Shown: positions 33,806 to 42,025 of the stretch, piece after piece
How the letters are laid out: each line of letters starts with the position of its first letter
Numbering within the stretch: the first letter of the stretch is position 1
Source: CANKHA01 sp035652315
GTDB taxonomy: Bacteria; Pseudomonadota; Alphaproteobacteria; Rhizobiales; Xanthobacteraceae
Assembly (NCBI GenBank): GCA_035652315.1
Contig: DASREA010000051.1
Span: 1 to 59,088, forward strand
Length of the DNA: 59,088 nt
Reading direction: 5' to 3'
The notes under the pieces: model-generated
What the model was told of the DNA's origin: nothing
Databases searched by the model: none
Seen by the model: the letters and a program-made list of their open reading frames with translations, nothing else
Translations under genes and position numbers: made by a program

Positions 33806-34942
33806 TCAGTCGCGGATGTCCTGCAAAAACCACTCGGTCGGAATCTCGCGGCCCTTCTTCTGTTTCACCGCCTGCGAATAGACCCAGCCGCCGACCGACG
33901 AGAACTGCAAGCCCTGGTTGCCGACATTGCGGTAGAAGGTGATCTGGTCGCGGCTGGTCCGCCCTTTCGCTTTGCCGGAGACTAGGTCGGCGAATTCCGG
34001 CTTGTTGGCGCCCTTGCCGCGATCCATGAAATCCGCCGAATCGCCGCCGAAGCCGGGCTGCTCGTTCTTCGGCGGCAGCCGTTTCATTTCCTCCACCGTG
34101 CCGCCGATGAAGGCGGCGGGCGAATGGCCGCGCTCGGCCTGGAAGCGCTCGGTCTGCTTCATCTGCAATCCGGCCGTTCCCTGACGGAACACCACGTCGA
34201 ATTTGTCGGTGGCGGCGTCCGGCACCTCGTGGCGGCCGAGATTGGTGACGTGCATGCCTTTCTCCAGCCAATCGGCGTCATAGACCTGCTGCATGGAGTC
34301 GGTGCAGGAGGACAGGATATCGACGCCGCGCACCGCCTCGCGCGCTGAGTCCACCGGGCGCACCTCGATGCCGAGCTTCTTCGCCATTTCCTCAGCATAG
34401 GCCTCGCGGTTGCGCGCGGTGGGGCTATAGACCTTGCACAGCTTGATGTCGCGCACGCAGGTGAACGCCTCCAGGAAGGTGCGCGCCATGCCGCCGGAGC
34501 CGATCATGCCGACGACATGGGAGTCCTCGCGCGAGAGGTGCTTGACGCCGATGCCGGCGCCGCCGCCGACGCGCATATGCTGGAGCACGCCGTCGTTGAT
34601 GAAGGCGAGCGGCTCGGCATTGCGCGTGGAGACGAGCAGGATCAAGCCGCAATAGGTGCCGGGCTCGCGGCAGTATTTGTCTTCGGTCCAGTTGCCGTTG
34701 GCGTCCTTCGGCCAGGTGATAATGTCGGATTTCATGCGGATGGCGAAATAGCCGTCGTTGACGCCTTCCATGGTGCCCCAGCGGAAATAGCCGTCTTCGC
34801 GCTCGCAGGGGTAATACATGTCGATGCGCGGCCGGTGCATGGCGCGGCCGCTCGGCAACTGACTGAAGGCTTCCTCCTGCACGCGGATGCAGTCCTGCAT
34901 GGTGAGGATTTCGCGGACGAGATCGTTGTTGATGATGAGCAT
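33806..34942 (-). CDS. Ornithine cyclodeaminase / mu-crystallin family protein
   Basis: The protein has 378 residues from MLIINNDLVREILTMQDCI. The frame is open for 83 more codons upstream, but that part is Arg-rich and crosses a terminator-like hairpin, so this start is preferred. The Rossmann NAD(P) motif is VVGMIGSGGMARTFLEAF. The family includes ornithine cyclodeaminases, ketimine reductases and alanine dehydrogenases. The C-terminus is extended compared with the usual 310-350 residues. Its substrate is unknown. Confidence 0.85.
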   Translation of the reverse strand: MLIINNDLVREILTMQDCIRVQEEAFSQLPSGRAMHRPRIDMYYPCEREDGYFRWGTMEGVNDGYFAIRMKSDIITWPKDANGNWTEDKYCREPGTYCGLILLVSTRNAEPLAFINDGVLQHMRVGGGAGIGVKHLSREDSHVVGMIGSGGMARTFLEAFTCVRDIKLCKVYSPTARNREAYAEEMAKKLGIEVRPVDSAREAVRGVDILSSCTDSMQQVYDADWLEKGMHVTNLGRHEVPDAATDKFDVVFRQGTAGLQMKQTERFQAERGHSPAAFIGGTVEEMKRLPPKNEQPGFGGDSADFMDRGKGANKPEFADLVSGKAKGRTSRDQITFYRNVGNQGLQFSSVGGWVYSQAVKQKKGREIPTEWFLQDIRD

Positions 34943-35021
34943 GGATAATCCGGAGATGAAATTTGACGCCGCAAAGTGAGGGGCGCGGCGTGCGGCGTCA
35001 AGCGCTCGGCGCAAATGAAAG

Positions 35022-35040
35022 GCCCGCCGCAAGGGCGGGC
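35022..35040 (-). terminator. Terminator-like hairpin after the exported hypothetical gene
   Basis: GCCCGCC and GGCGGGC form a perfect 7-bp stem around a 5-nt loop. On the minus strand it is followed by CTTTCATTT. It lies 55 bp after the stop of the 35095-35742 gene and would end its transcript before the ornithine cyclodeaminase gene. Confidence 0.6.
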
Positions 35041-35094
35041 GTTTCCTTTCGATTAACCTCGCCGCTGAGGCCCGACAGAACGCGGTCGCGCTCC

Positions 35095-35742
35095 CTAGGC
35101 GTCGCGCGTCCTTTGGCGCGGGACGACAAGCCGTACCGCGGCCACGGCGGCGAGGGTTATTCCCATGGCGGTGAGCAGCTTGCCGATCCAACGAGAATCG
35201 CCGGGTTCCTCGGCTTGCGCCATGGCTTGCAGGCCATCTTTCGGCTGGCTTTCGACCGCGGCCGGCGGGGCAGCGAGATCGATTTCGTTCAATTCGTTCG
35301 CGCTCACCACTTTGACATCGTCAGCTTCCGCGTCGAGCGTGTTCCATTGATCGGGACTGGTCACGGCGATGCCGTCGGTTTCGCCGACGGCGGATGGCAC
35401 GGCCGCTGTTACCGGAGAGGGCTCGGACGCGGATTGCTCCTCGGCGGCCTTGGCGGCCGGTTCTGACGGCGCGCCAAGCTCGGGCTCCGACTTTGCCGTC
35501 TCAGTTTTTACCGCCTCGGTCTTTGCCGTCGTTGTTTTCGCGTGCCGCTTGTGATGGCTGGAGGCTGCTTGAGCCGGGCTTGGCCGCGACCCCAGAAATT
35601 GATCGAGCGCCAAAGGAGCGCCCGGCCGCGCCCCGCTGCAACTGGCATCCCGGCCGGCGCAGGGCTGCGCTGAAGCCGGCATGGCCGCAACCGCCGTACC
35701 AAACACGACGGCTACTCCAAGGGTGATGCGAATATCGGCCAT
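35095..35742 (-). CDS. Exported hypothetical protein with Ala/Glu/Lys-rich middle and C-terminal membrane segment
   Basis: The protein has 215 residues from MADIRITLGVAVVFGT, chosen for the signal peptide (cleavage after PASA) and a GGGAGG just upstream. The middle (about 60-130) is low-complexity, with TTTAKTEAVKTETAKSE and many Pro/Ser/Glu. A hydrophobic helix (LLTAMGITLAAVAAVRLVV) ends the protein, followed by an Arg-rich tail. No family was recognised. It may span the periplasm with the C-terminus in the inner membrane. Confidence 0.7.
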   Translation of the reverse strand: MADIRITLGVAVVFGTAVAAMPASAQPCAGRDASCSGARPGAPLALDQFLGSRPSPAQAASSHHKRHAKTTTAKTEAVKTETAKSEPELGAPSEPAAKAAEEQSASEPSPVTAAVPSAVGETDGIAVTSPDQWNTLDAEADDVKVVSANELNEIDLAAPPAAVESQPKDGLQAMAQAEEPGDSRWIGKLLTAMGITLAAVAAVRLVVPRQRTRDA

Positions 35743-35943
35743 GGCGATCCTCCCGTTGACGCGGATCGCTGCATTCCGGCCGCCGGCGATGGCACCAAGT
35801 TGGCGGCAATAGGGAATCTTTGGCGCCAGGCGTGGCGCAAAGGGGGCGCCGGAGGGCGAACGGAGGAGCAAAATGAGGTTGTCAGATACCTCCGGCTGAC
35901 GGATGATGGCGAAGACAGAGTCGGGGCTTGTTCTGGCGCTTCC

Positions 35944-36165
35944 ATGCAGGCACGGCCAACAGCGCAATCCGACAGCGAGCTTGCCCGGAAATGGAGCGAG
36001 TTGGTCAAGCGCCGCCGCGATTATTTCGTCGAGCTTCACCAGACGGGCCGCTGGAAGCGCTATTATACCGAAGCCGAATTCCTCGATCAGTTGCGCGCCG
36101 CTGTCCGCGCCGTCGAGGATTGGGAAAGGCTGGCAGCGCGTTCGCAGGCGGACGACGCTGGCTGA
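35944..36165 (+). CDS. Small conserved protein, TIGR03809-like
   Basis: This 73-residue protein starts MQARPTAQSDSELARKWSEL. The core RRRDYFVELHQTGRWKRYYT followed by a helical EAEFLDQLRAAVRAVEDWERL resembles the TIGR03809 family of Bradyrhizobium-type genomes; this is from memory and could not be checked. The frame is open further upstream, but those codons look like intergenic sequence. Function unknown. Confidence 0.65.
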   Translation: MQARPTAQSDSELARKWSELVKRRRDYFVELHQTGRWKRYYTEAEFLDQLRAAVRAVEDWERLAARSQADDAG

Positions 36166-36224
36166 CGGGGTCCGCATCGCGGCGCGCCGATTTGCCGCCC
36201 GGCGCGGAAGCTCAGGGAGCATGG

Positions 36225-36542
36225 ATGAGGGCGATCTTATCGGCGGCCTGCCTGATGGCGCTCGTCTCCGCCGGCGCGGCTCAGGACGATGAAAGCGCTA
36301 AGCGCGGCGAGGCGCTGGTGACGGCCAATTGCGCGCGCTGCCACGCGATCGGCCGCAGCGGCACGAGCCCGCATCCACAGGCGCCAGCGTTCCGGACGCT
36401 CGGCCAGCGCTATCCGATCGAATCCTTGGAGGAGGCACTGGGAGAGGGCATTGTCTCGGGCCATCCCGACATGCCGGAATTCGCCTTCAGCGCCTCCGAC
36501 GTGGGCGCGATCATCGCCTACCTGAAATCCATCCAGCAGTAG
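36225..36542 (+). CDS. Small exported c-type cytochrome
   Basis: This 105-residue protein has a signal peptide (MRAILSAACLMALVSAGAAQ) and one haem-binding motif CARCH, with a likely Met ligand in HPDMPEF. It is a soluble periplasmic electron carrier of class I size. CAGGGAGC just before the ATG is a reasonable ribosome site. No oxidase or dehydrogenase gene is beside it, so its partner is unknown. Confidence 0.88.
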   Translation: MRAILSAACLMALVSAGAAQDDESAKRGEALVTANCARCHAIGRSGTSPHPQAPAFRTLGQRYPIESLEEALGEGIVSGHPDMPEFAFSASDVGAIIAYLKSIQQ

Positions 36543-36720
36543 CCGCGTTCAGCTTCGCCGTGGCACATTCAAATTTTCGCGAACGGCATATCCCGCAGGG
36601 CCGAAATCCTGTGCTGTGGGCCAACCACCTGACCTGATTGCCTTTTGGTCCGGATAAGATCGTAACCTTAAGTTATTACAGGCGTTGTGATTTCAATCCC
36701 CCGAAGGACATGCTTCCGAC

Positions 36721-38262
36721 ATGAGTAAGCCTGTTCTTGAAAAAATCGATAGTGAAAAACGGTTTCAGCTCCTGGTCGAGGCGGTTACCGATTACGCCAT
36801 TTACCTCCTCGATGCCGACGGCAAGATCGCCAGTTGGAATTCGGGCGCCGAACGCATCAACGGCTATTCCAGCGGCGAGGTGATCGGCCAGCACTTTTCC
36901 CTATTCTTTACGCCGGAGGACCGCGCGGCCGGAAAACCGCAGCGCGCGCTGGAGACGGCACGGCGCGAAGGGCGTTTCGAGGACGAAGGCTGGCGCCAGC
37001 GCAAGGACGGCACGCGCTTCTGGTCGCTGGCGGTGCTCGACGCAATCCGTGACCCGGACGGAAACGTTATCGGCTTTGCCAAGGTCACCCGCGACATGAC
37101 CGAGCGCCGCGAAGCGCAGCAGCGACTCGAAGAAACGCGCGAGCAGCTTTTCCAAGCGCAGAAGATGGAAGCGATCGGCCAGCTCACCGGCGGTGTGGCC
37201 CATGATTTCAACAATCTGCTCACGGTTATCATCGGTGGCTCCGATCTCGCGGAAGCCCGAGTCAAGGACGATCCCAAGCTGAAGCAGCTCATCGTCAACA
37301 TTCGCGAAGCAGCGCTGCGCGGCGAACGCCTGACCGAGCAACTGCTGGCCTTTTCGCGCCGGCAACCGCTCAAGCCGGAAAGAATCGACCTCGCCAAGCA
37401 CCTCAAAACGACGGTAGAACTATTGTCCCGCTCGCTGCGCGGCGACATCGTTCTGGAATCAGATGTTGAGCCGGGCCTATGGCCGGTGATGGCCGATCCG
37501 CGACAGCTCGAGCTTGCCCTGCTGAACATCTGCCTGAATGCCCGCGATGCCATGCCCGATGGCGGCAAGATTTCGTTGCGGCTGCGCAATTGGGTCGGCG
37601 GCGGCGCGACGCATTATGTTGTGGTCGAGGTCGAGGACACCGGCATCGGGATGTCGCCGGAAGTCAAAGCGCGCGCGTTCGAGCCGTTCTTCACGACGAA
37701 GGATGTGGGACGCGGCAGCGGCCTAGGACTCAGCCAGGCGTACGGCTTCGCCACGCAATCCGGCGGCTCGCTTGTGCTCAGCAGCGAGCAGCAACGCGGC
37801 ACCAAAGTAAGCCTGTTTTTGCCGGCTGCAACCGACGTCGAAGCGAAGAAACCGGAATCGAGGGAAACCCCGGAGACGGTGCCTGCGCGTGAAGGCCGCA
37901 CGCCGACGGTGCTGCTGGTTGAGGATGATGTCAGCGTCGGGACGCTGGCTGTAGGCATGCTCGAGGGCGCGGGATACAAGGTGATCAAGGCTGAAAATGC
38001 CGCCACTGCGCTCGGTCTGCTGCGCGGCGGCGCCCATGTCGATCTCTTGTTTTCCGACATCATGATGCCGGGCGGCATGAATGGCGCCGAACTGGCGAGC
38101 AGGGTGCGGCGCGAATTTCCTTCGATCTTCGTCTTGCTGACGACCGGTTATGCGGAAGCTGCAGCCTATGCGATGGCCAATGATTTCGCTCTCATCCGCA
38201 AGCCTTACGGCCGCGATGTCTTGCTCGACCGGGTCGGCAAGATCCTTGGCGAGGCGAGCTAG
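36721..38262 (+). CDS. Hybrid histidine kinase: PAS, HisKA, HATPase, receiver
   Basis: This 513-residue soluble hybrid kinase has a PAS domain at about 12-130, a HisKA domain with the phospho-accepting His161 in GGVAHDFNNLLTVI, an ATPase domain (about 265-380, ending GRGSGLGLSQAYGFATQSGG) and a C-terminal receiver (397-513) with Asp446 in LLFSDIMMPGG. There is no membrane segment, so it senses a cytoplasmic signal. The AHDFNNLL form of the His box is typical of CckA-like and blue-light-like hybrid kinases. The partner regulator is not in the window. Confidence 0.92.
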   Translation: MSKPVLEKIDSEKRFQLLVEAVTDYAIYLLDADGKIASWNSGAERINGYSSGEVIGQHFSLFFTPEDRAAGKPQRALETARREGRFEDEGWRQRKDGTRFWSLAVLDAIRDPDGNVIGFAKVTRDMTERREAQQRLEETREQLFQAQKMEAIGQLTGGVAHDFNNLLTVIIGGSDLAEARVKDDPKLKQLIVNIREAALRGERLTEQLLAFSRRQPLKPERIDLAKHLKTTVELLSRSLRGDIVLESDVEPGLWPVMADPRQLELALLNICLNARDAMPDGGKISLRLRNWVGGGATHYVVVEVEDTGIGMSPEVKARAFEPFFTTKDVGRGSGLGLSQAYGFATQSGGSLVLSSEQQRGTKVSLFLPAATDVEAKKPESRETPETVPAREGRTPTVLLVEDDVSVGTLAVGMLEGAGYKVIKAENAATALGLLRGGAHVDLLFSDIMMPGGMNGAELASRVRREFPSIFVLLTTGYAEAAAYAMANDFALIRKPYGRDVLLDRVGKILGEAS

Positions 38263-38271
38263 CGCAGCATC

Positions 38272-38940
38272 CTATGGATTGCGCATCCGCCGCCGGACGC
38301 GCGCGATGGCAATCGCCGACAACAGCGCGTTCTCGATGGCGCGTTGCAGCTCACGCTGCGCCGGCAGCGGCCGCCGCGAGCCGCGGCGTGATCCCGAGGG
38401 CCGCGGCCGCGGCAGGTGAATGAACGCCGCAACGGCCGGACCGCCTGGCTTTCCCGCGGCCTCGAGCACGCGCCACGACAGGTAATTGCATACGTAGCGG
38501 CCGGCATCATGGGAGACCTTTGCCGGCGTGCCGCTCATGGCGATGGCGCGCGCCAGTGGTTGCGCCGGGAGATTAAAACGCCGTGTGGCCGGCGCCCCCG
38601 GCGCAATGACAGCGGCCGCGTAGTTCCCTGCGGCATCGGGAACGAGGGTGGAGACCGCATTGCATGCCCGCGTCTCCACGCTGATCTGGCGGCGACGTGA
38701 GGCGAGCCCGACCATCAGCACGATGTCGGGCCGCAGCGACGCCAGCAATGCGGGCCATTCGCAGTCGACCGCCTGATAGCGGGTGGGAAAGACATGCGCG
38801 GCGAGCCGGGTGCCTGCCAGCCGCGGACGGCGCAGCCGCGAAAGGCGCCGCACCAGTGCCGCTGCCGGGTTGATCGGGGCGCCGGGAAAAGGTCCAAAGC
38901 CAGTCAGCAAGACCACCAGCGGCGCGCTCGCCGGCGGCAC
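38272..38940 (-). CDS. Pyroglutamyl peptidase-like protein (peptidase C15)
   Basis: The protein has 222 residues if it starts with GTG at 38940, two codons after a TTG that overlaps the stop of the upstream gene. The family elements are VVLLTGFGPFPGAPINPA at the start, the Glu of QISVETRACN, the catalytic Cys of GRYVCNYLSW and the His of AAFIHLP. Pyroglutamyl peptidase I removes N-terminal pyroglutamate. The C-terminus is Arg-rich and diverges from the family. The start is the least certain part. Confidence 0.75.
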   Translation of the reverse strand: MPPASAPLVVLLTGFGPFPGAPINPAAALVRRLSRLRRPRLAGTRLAAHVFPTRYQAVDCEWPALLASLRPDIVLMVGLASRRRQISVETRACNAVSTLVPDAAGNYAAAVIAPGAPATRRFNLPAQPLARAIAMSGTPAKVSHDAGRYVCNYLSWRVLEAAGKPGGPAVAAFIHLPRPRPSGSRRGSRRPLPAQRELQRAIENALLSAIAIARVRRRMRNP

Positions 38941-38942
38941 GC

Positions 38943-39164
38943 TCAAGCGATCTTGGTCATGGCGTCGCCGATGCGCGCGCAGCTTGCCGCGGTCTCTTTG
39001 ATCAGCAGGGCATTGTGCGGCGTGGTCAGGTCGATGCTCATGCCGCAGACGGCGCAATCGATGGATTCACGCTTGGCCAAGACGGTGACAAGTTTCTCGG
39101 TATGCTGACCGCAGCCGGTGCAGCGAATGCGCAGAAGCGTCAGGTCCGCGGCCGAGAAAGCCAT
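38943..39164 (-). CDS. Small protein with two CxxC motifs
   Basis: This 73-residue protein starts MAFSAADLTLLRIRC. CTGCGQH and CAVCGM are spaced like a zinc ribbon, followed by a helical segment. No family was recognised. It ends 2 bp before the GTG of the pyroglutamyl peptidase gene on the same strand, so the two are probably co-transcribed. Confidence 0.65.
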   Translation of the reverse strand: MAFSAADLTLLRIRCTGCGQHTEKLVTVLAKRESIDCAVCGMSIDLTTPHNALLIKETAASCARIGDAMTKIA

Positions 39165-39222
39165 GTCAAACTTTAGCAAACAGAAATCAATCGGCGCAAG
39201 GATGTTGCGGTGCGTCATTGGC

Positions 39223-39705
39223 CTAAGGCAGGCGCTCAATCCCGCTTGAGTCGATGTCGCGCGCCGCATCGCCGATGCGGCGGCCGGCGATGACGCGATC
39301 GGGCGCGATTTCCGCCAGCGGCACCAGCACAAAGGCGCGCTCGAACAGCCGCGGATGCGGCAGGGTCAACCCCGGTTGGTCGAGGCTAAGGTCGTCATAG
39401 GCGAGAATGTCGATGTCGACCGTGCGCGGACCCCAGCGCCGCTCCCGGCGGCGGTCACGGCCAAGCCTGCGCTCGATCTCTTGCGCCCGGTTGAGCAGCG
39501 CCTGCGGCGTCAAGCGGGTCTCAACCGCGATGCAAAGATTGACGAAAGGCGGCTGCGCGGTGTCGCCCCAAGGCGGCGTGCGGTAATCGGAGGATCGCGC
39601 CCGCAAGCGCACCCCCTCGTCCGCGCACAGGAGCGCCACCGCCCGGTCGAGATTGGTGCGCGCATCGCCGACGTTGCCGCCGAGCGCCAGCAGCGCCTCA
39701 GCCAT
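39223..39705 (-). CDS. folK: FolK, hydroxymethyldihydropterin pyrophosphokinase
   Basis: This 160-residue enzyme transfers pyrophosphate from ATP to 6-hydroxymethyl-7,8-dihydropterin in folate synthesis. The signatures are ALGGNVGDARTNLDRA at the start and RRWGPRTVDIDILAYDD at about 89-105. It is last of the folP-folB-folK group; its start overlaps folB by 8 bp. Open frame upstream lies inside folB and is discounted. Confidence 0.93.
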   Translation of the reverse strand: MAEALLALGGNVGDARTNLDRAVALLCADEGVRLRARSSDYRTPPWGDTAQPPFVNLCIAVETRLTPQALLNRAQEIERRLGRDRRRERRWGPRTVDIDILAYDDLSLDQPGLTLPHPRLFERAFVLVPLAEIAPDRVIAGRRIGDAARDIDSSGIERLP

Positions 39706-40066
39706 GGCGGCGGCGCGCGAGGGTGACGCCGACGTCGTGGAAGACGGCCGCCACTGGCGCATGCGGCTTGCGCACGGTCACTTGCACCTCGGTCACGCGG
39801 GGGAAGTCGTGCAGGATAGCGTCGGCGACGGCGCCCGCCGCCGCCTCGACCAGCCGGCAGCGGCGCGCGGTGAAGCTGCGGCTGATCACGCCGACCAGCA
39901 CGTCATAGGAAACCGTATCGACCACTTTGTCCGACTTCGCCGCGCCGGAGAGATCGACGTCGAGCGCGACGTCGATAATGAAAGGCTGGCCGACCTTGCC
40001 TTCGTGCGGCATGACGCCGTGATAGGCGTGCAGCACCAGCCCGTTGACGAAGATCCGGTCGCTCAT
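39698..40066 (-). CDS. folB: FolB, dihydroneopterin aldolase
   Basis: This 122-residue enzyme cleaves dihydroneopterin to 6-hydroxymethyldihydropterin and glycolaldehyde. Family features are IFVNGLVLHAYHGVMPHE near the start, QPFIIDVALDVDL and the later VEAAAGAVADAIL and VTVRKPHAPV. Its length is standard. It overlaps folP by 4 bp upstream and folK by 8 bp downstream, so the three steps are coupled on one mRNA. Confidence 0.93.
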   Translation of the reverse strand: MSDRIFVNGLVLHAYHGVMPHEGKVGQPFIIDVALDVDLSGAAKSDKVVDTVSYDVLVGVISRSFTARRCRLVEAAAGAVADAILHDFPRVTEVQVTVRKPHAPVAAVFHDVGVTLARRRHG

Positions 40067-40926
40067 CGCGCGCTCCGGATCGCTGCGGCGACGCGCAGGG
40101 CCTGCACGGTCTCCGCGACATCATGAACGCGCACTATGGATGCGCCGTTCTCGACGGCGAGAATATGTGCGGCAAGCGAACCGGGCAGCCGCTGGTCCGG
40201 CTCGGACGCGAAAACCGAACTGATGAATCGCTTGCGCGAGGCTCCGACCAAAATCGGCAGTCCGAACGCCTTCAGCCGGCCGAGCTGCGCGATGGCTGCC
40301 ATGCTCTGCTCCGCCGTCTTGCCGAAGCCGATGCCCGGATCGAGCACGATGTGCCTTTGAGGGATGCCGGCGCGTGCGGCGATCTCCAGGGAGCGCCGAA
40401 AGAAGGATTCGATGTCGGCCATGATGTCGAGGCCCGGATCGGCCTCGGGGCGATTATGCATGATGACGACGGGAGCGCCGTGTTCGGCCACGACATGGGC
40501 CAAGTCGGGATCGCGCTGCAGGCCCCAGACGTCGTTGACCATTGCCGCGCCGCGCTCCAGCGCCCAGGCGGCGACCCGCGCTTTCATGGTGTCGATGGAC
40601 ACCGGAATGCCGAGCGCGACGGCTTCGGCGAATACCGGGGCAAGCCGCGCCAGTTCCTCTTCCGCCGAAACCGGCTGCGCCCCGCCATAGGGCCGGCTCG
40701 ACTCTGCGCCAATATCCAAAATGTCGGCGCCTTCGGCCACCAGCCGCCCCGCCTGGGTAAGGGCGCTCGCGGGTTCGAGAAATCGTCCGCCGTCGGAAAA
40801 GGAATCCGGCGTGATATTGAGCACGCCCATGATCACCGGACGGCCTAACGCCAAAAGGCGCACCAATAGCTCAGGCGAAGGCTTTACTCGGGACGCCGGC
40901 ATGCTGGCACGGATGGCGGGCGGCAT
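40063..40926 (-). CDS. folP: FolP, dihydropteroate synthase
   Basis: This 287-residue enzyme joins p-aminobenzoate to the pterin pyrophosphate; it is the sulfonamide target. The signature is VIMGVLNITPDSFSDGG, with DIGAESSRPY, NDVWGLQRDP, HIVLDPGIGFGKT and VGASRKRFI further along. The first in-frame ATG (41025) would overlap the upstream DUF4332 gene, so the ATG at 40926 is used. It is the first gene of the folate group. Confidence 0.92.
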   Translation of the reverse strand: MPPAIRASMPASRVKPSPELLVRLLALGRPVIMGVLNITPDSFSDGGRFLEPASALTQAGRLVAEGADILDIGAESSRPYGGAQPVSAEEELARLAPVFAEAVALGIPVSIDTMKARVAAWALERGAAMVNDVWGLQRDPDLAHVVAEHGAPVVIMHNRPEADPGLDIMADIESFFRRSLEIAARAGIPQRHIVLDPGIGFGKTAEQSMAAIAQLGRLKAFGLPILVGASRKRFISSVFASEPDQRLPGSLAAHILAVENGASIVRVHDVAETVQALRVAAAIRSAR

Positions 40927-40979
40927 GGGGTGGCTTTGCGCGGTCGCCTCGGAGGTGTCAAGCACCGCCGGCGCGAGGC

Positions 40980-41387
40980 CTAATACCTGATCTGTAACGG
41001 CAGCTTCCTGGCGTGCTCGATCCAACGCATGATCGACCTTTCCGACGGCAGCAGCCGCACCAGCTTGCGCTTGCCGTTGGCTTCGGCCATGGCCCTGGCC
41101 AGATTGGCGGGGTTGCGGTAGGTCAGCTCCTTCACCGTGTCGACGCCCGCGGCGTGCAGCAGTCCGGCATAGTCTTCGCCGACGCCTTTGATGCGCATTT
41201 TATCTGCCATATTGGCCCAATAGAGAATTTTCTTCTCGTCAAGGCCCGTTCTTTCCGCCAACAGCCGCCGCCTTCCCGGCGTCCTCGCCGCTTCCAGAAG
41301 CTTTGTCGTCGTCCTGATCCCGACCGACTTGAGCCGCGCGGCGATTTCCGGCTCGATGCCTTCGATATCGGTGATGGGATAGGACAT
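40980..41387 (-). CDS. DUF4332-type helix-hairpin-helix protein
   Basis: This 135-residue protein starts MSYPITDIEGIEPEIAARLK. Two helix-hairpin-helix-like repeats are visible: IEGIEPEIAARLKSVGIRTT and IKGVGEDYAGLLHAAGVDTV. The family is DUF4332, widespread and without proven role; the motif hints at nucleic-acid contact. It ends 53 bp before folP on the same strand. Confidence 0.75.
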   Translation of the reverse strand: MSYPITDIEGIEPEIAARLKSVGIRTTTKLLEAARTPGRRRLLAERTGLDEKKILYWANMADKMRIKGVGEDYAGLLHAAGVDTVKELTYRNPANLARAMAEANGKRKLVRLLPSERSIMRWIEHARKLPLQIRY

Positions 41388-41443
41388 TGGGCAGAGTCAC
41401 TCGATCCGATTGGCGAAACAAAAACACGCAGAACCAAATTACC

Positions 41444-41800
41444 TCAAGCGAACTGGCCGAGACCTGGAATCGATGCGACGATTTCGCCCACCGCATCCTC
41501 TCCGACTTTCTCGCGCGCGAAAGCGATGGTCTCGCGCGTGACCGCTTGAACCTGGCCCATGCTGAGGCCGGCGCCCATCATGCGCGTCCCTACGCCCATG
41601 AGGCCGCCGAACAGGCCGCCTCCATCGCCGCCGCTCGATTGCACAAGCGCTTCCGCGCCCGGCAATCGATTCAACAGCGCTTGCACCCGTTCGGGCGGGC
41701 CTTCCTTTTGCAAGAAGTCGAGGATGATGCCGACGGCCTTCCCTGCAGCCTCTCGACTGACGCCGGTTTTTGCGACAAGGCGTCCGATGAGCTCGTCCAT
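41444..41800 (-). CDS. DUF2267-like small protein
   Basis: This 118-residue protein has a helical N-terminal half (MDELIGRLVAKTGVSREAAG, ILDFLQKEGPPERVQALLNR), a Gly-rich middle (SSGGDGGGLFGGLMGVG) and a helical end. This layout resembles DUF2267 and related small proteins. No signal peptide or membrane segment is clear. The 225 bp between it and the divergent peptidase gene hold nothing I can name. Confidence 0.6.
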   Translation of the reverse strand: MDELIGRLVAKTGVSREAAGKAVGIILDFLQKEGPPERVQALLNRLPGAEALVQSSGGDGGGLFGGLMGVGTRMMGAGLSMGQVQAVTRETIAFAREKVGEDAVGEIVASIPGLGQFA

Positions 41801-42025
41801 AATTCCCCCGTTCCGCCCCGCACTCTCTGGTGCGTTATCGCCATAATGGACGGCGCTGTGGCCGATGACAAGCGTCGGCGCGTGCCGCGAAAAAATTGTT
41901 TTAGTGACGGCGAAACGACAGCGGCCCGTGGTGCGTCGCTACGGCGCCGGTTGTGGCAGGCGGTTGTGGAGCTTTTCACGCGCGCAGCCGGTTGCTAGCT
42001 TGCGAGCCAGCCACGGAGTGATTGC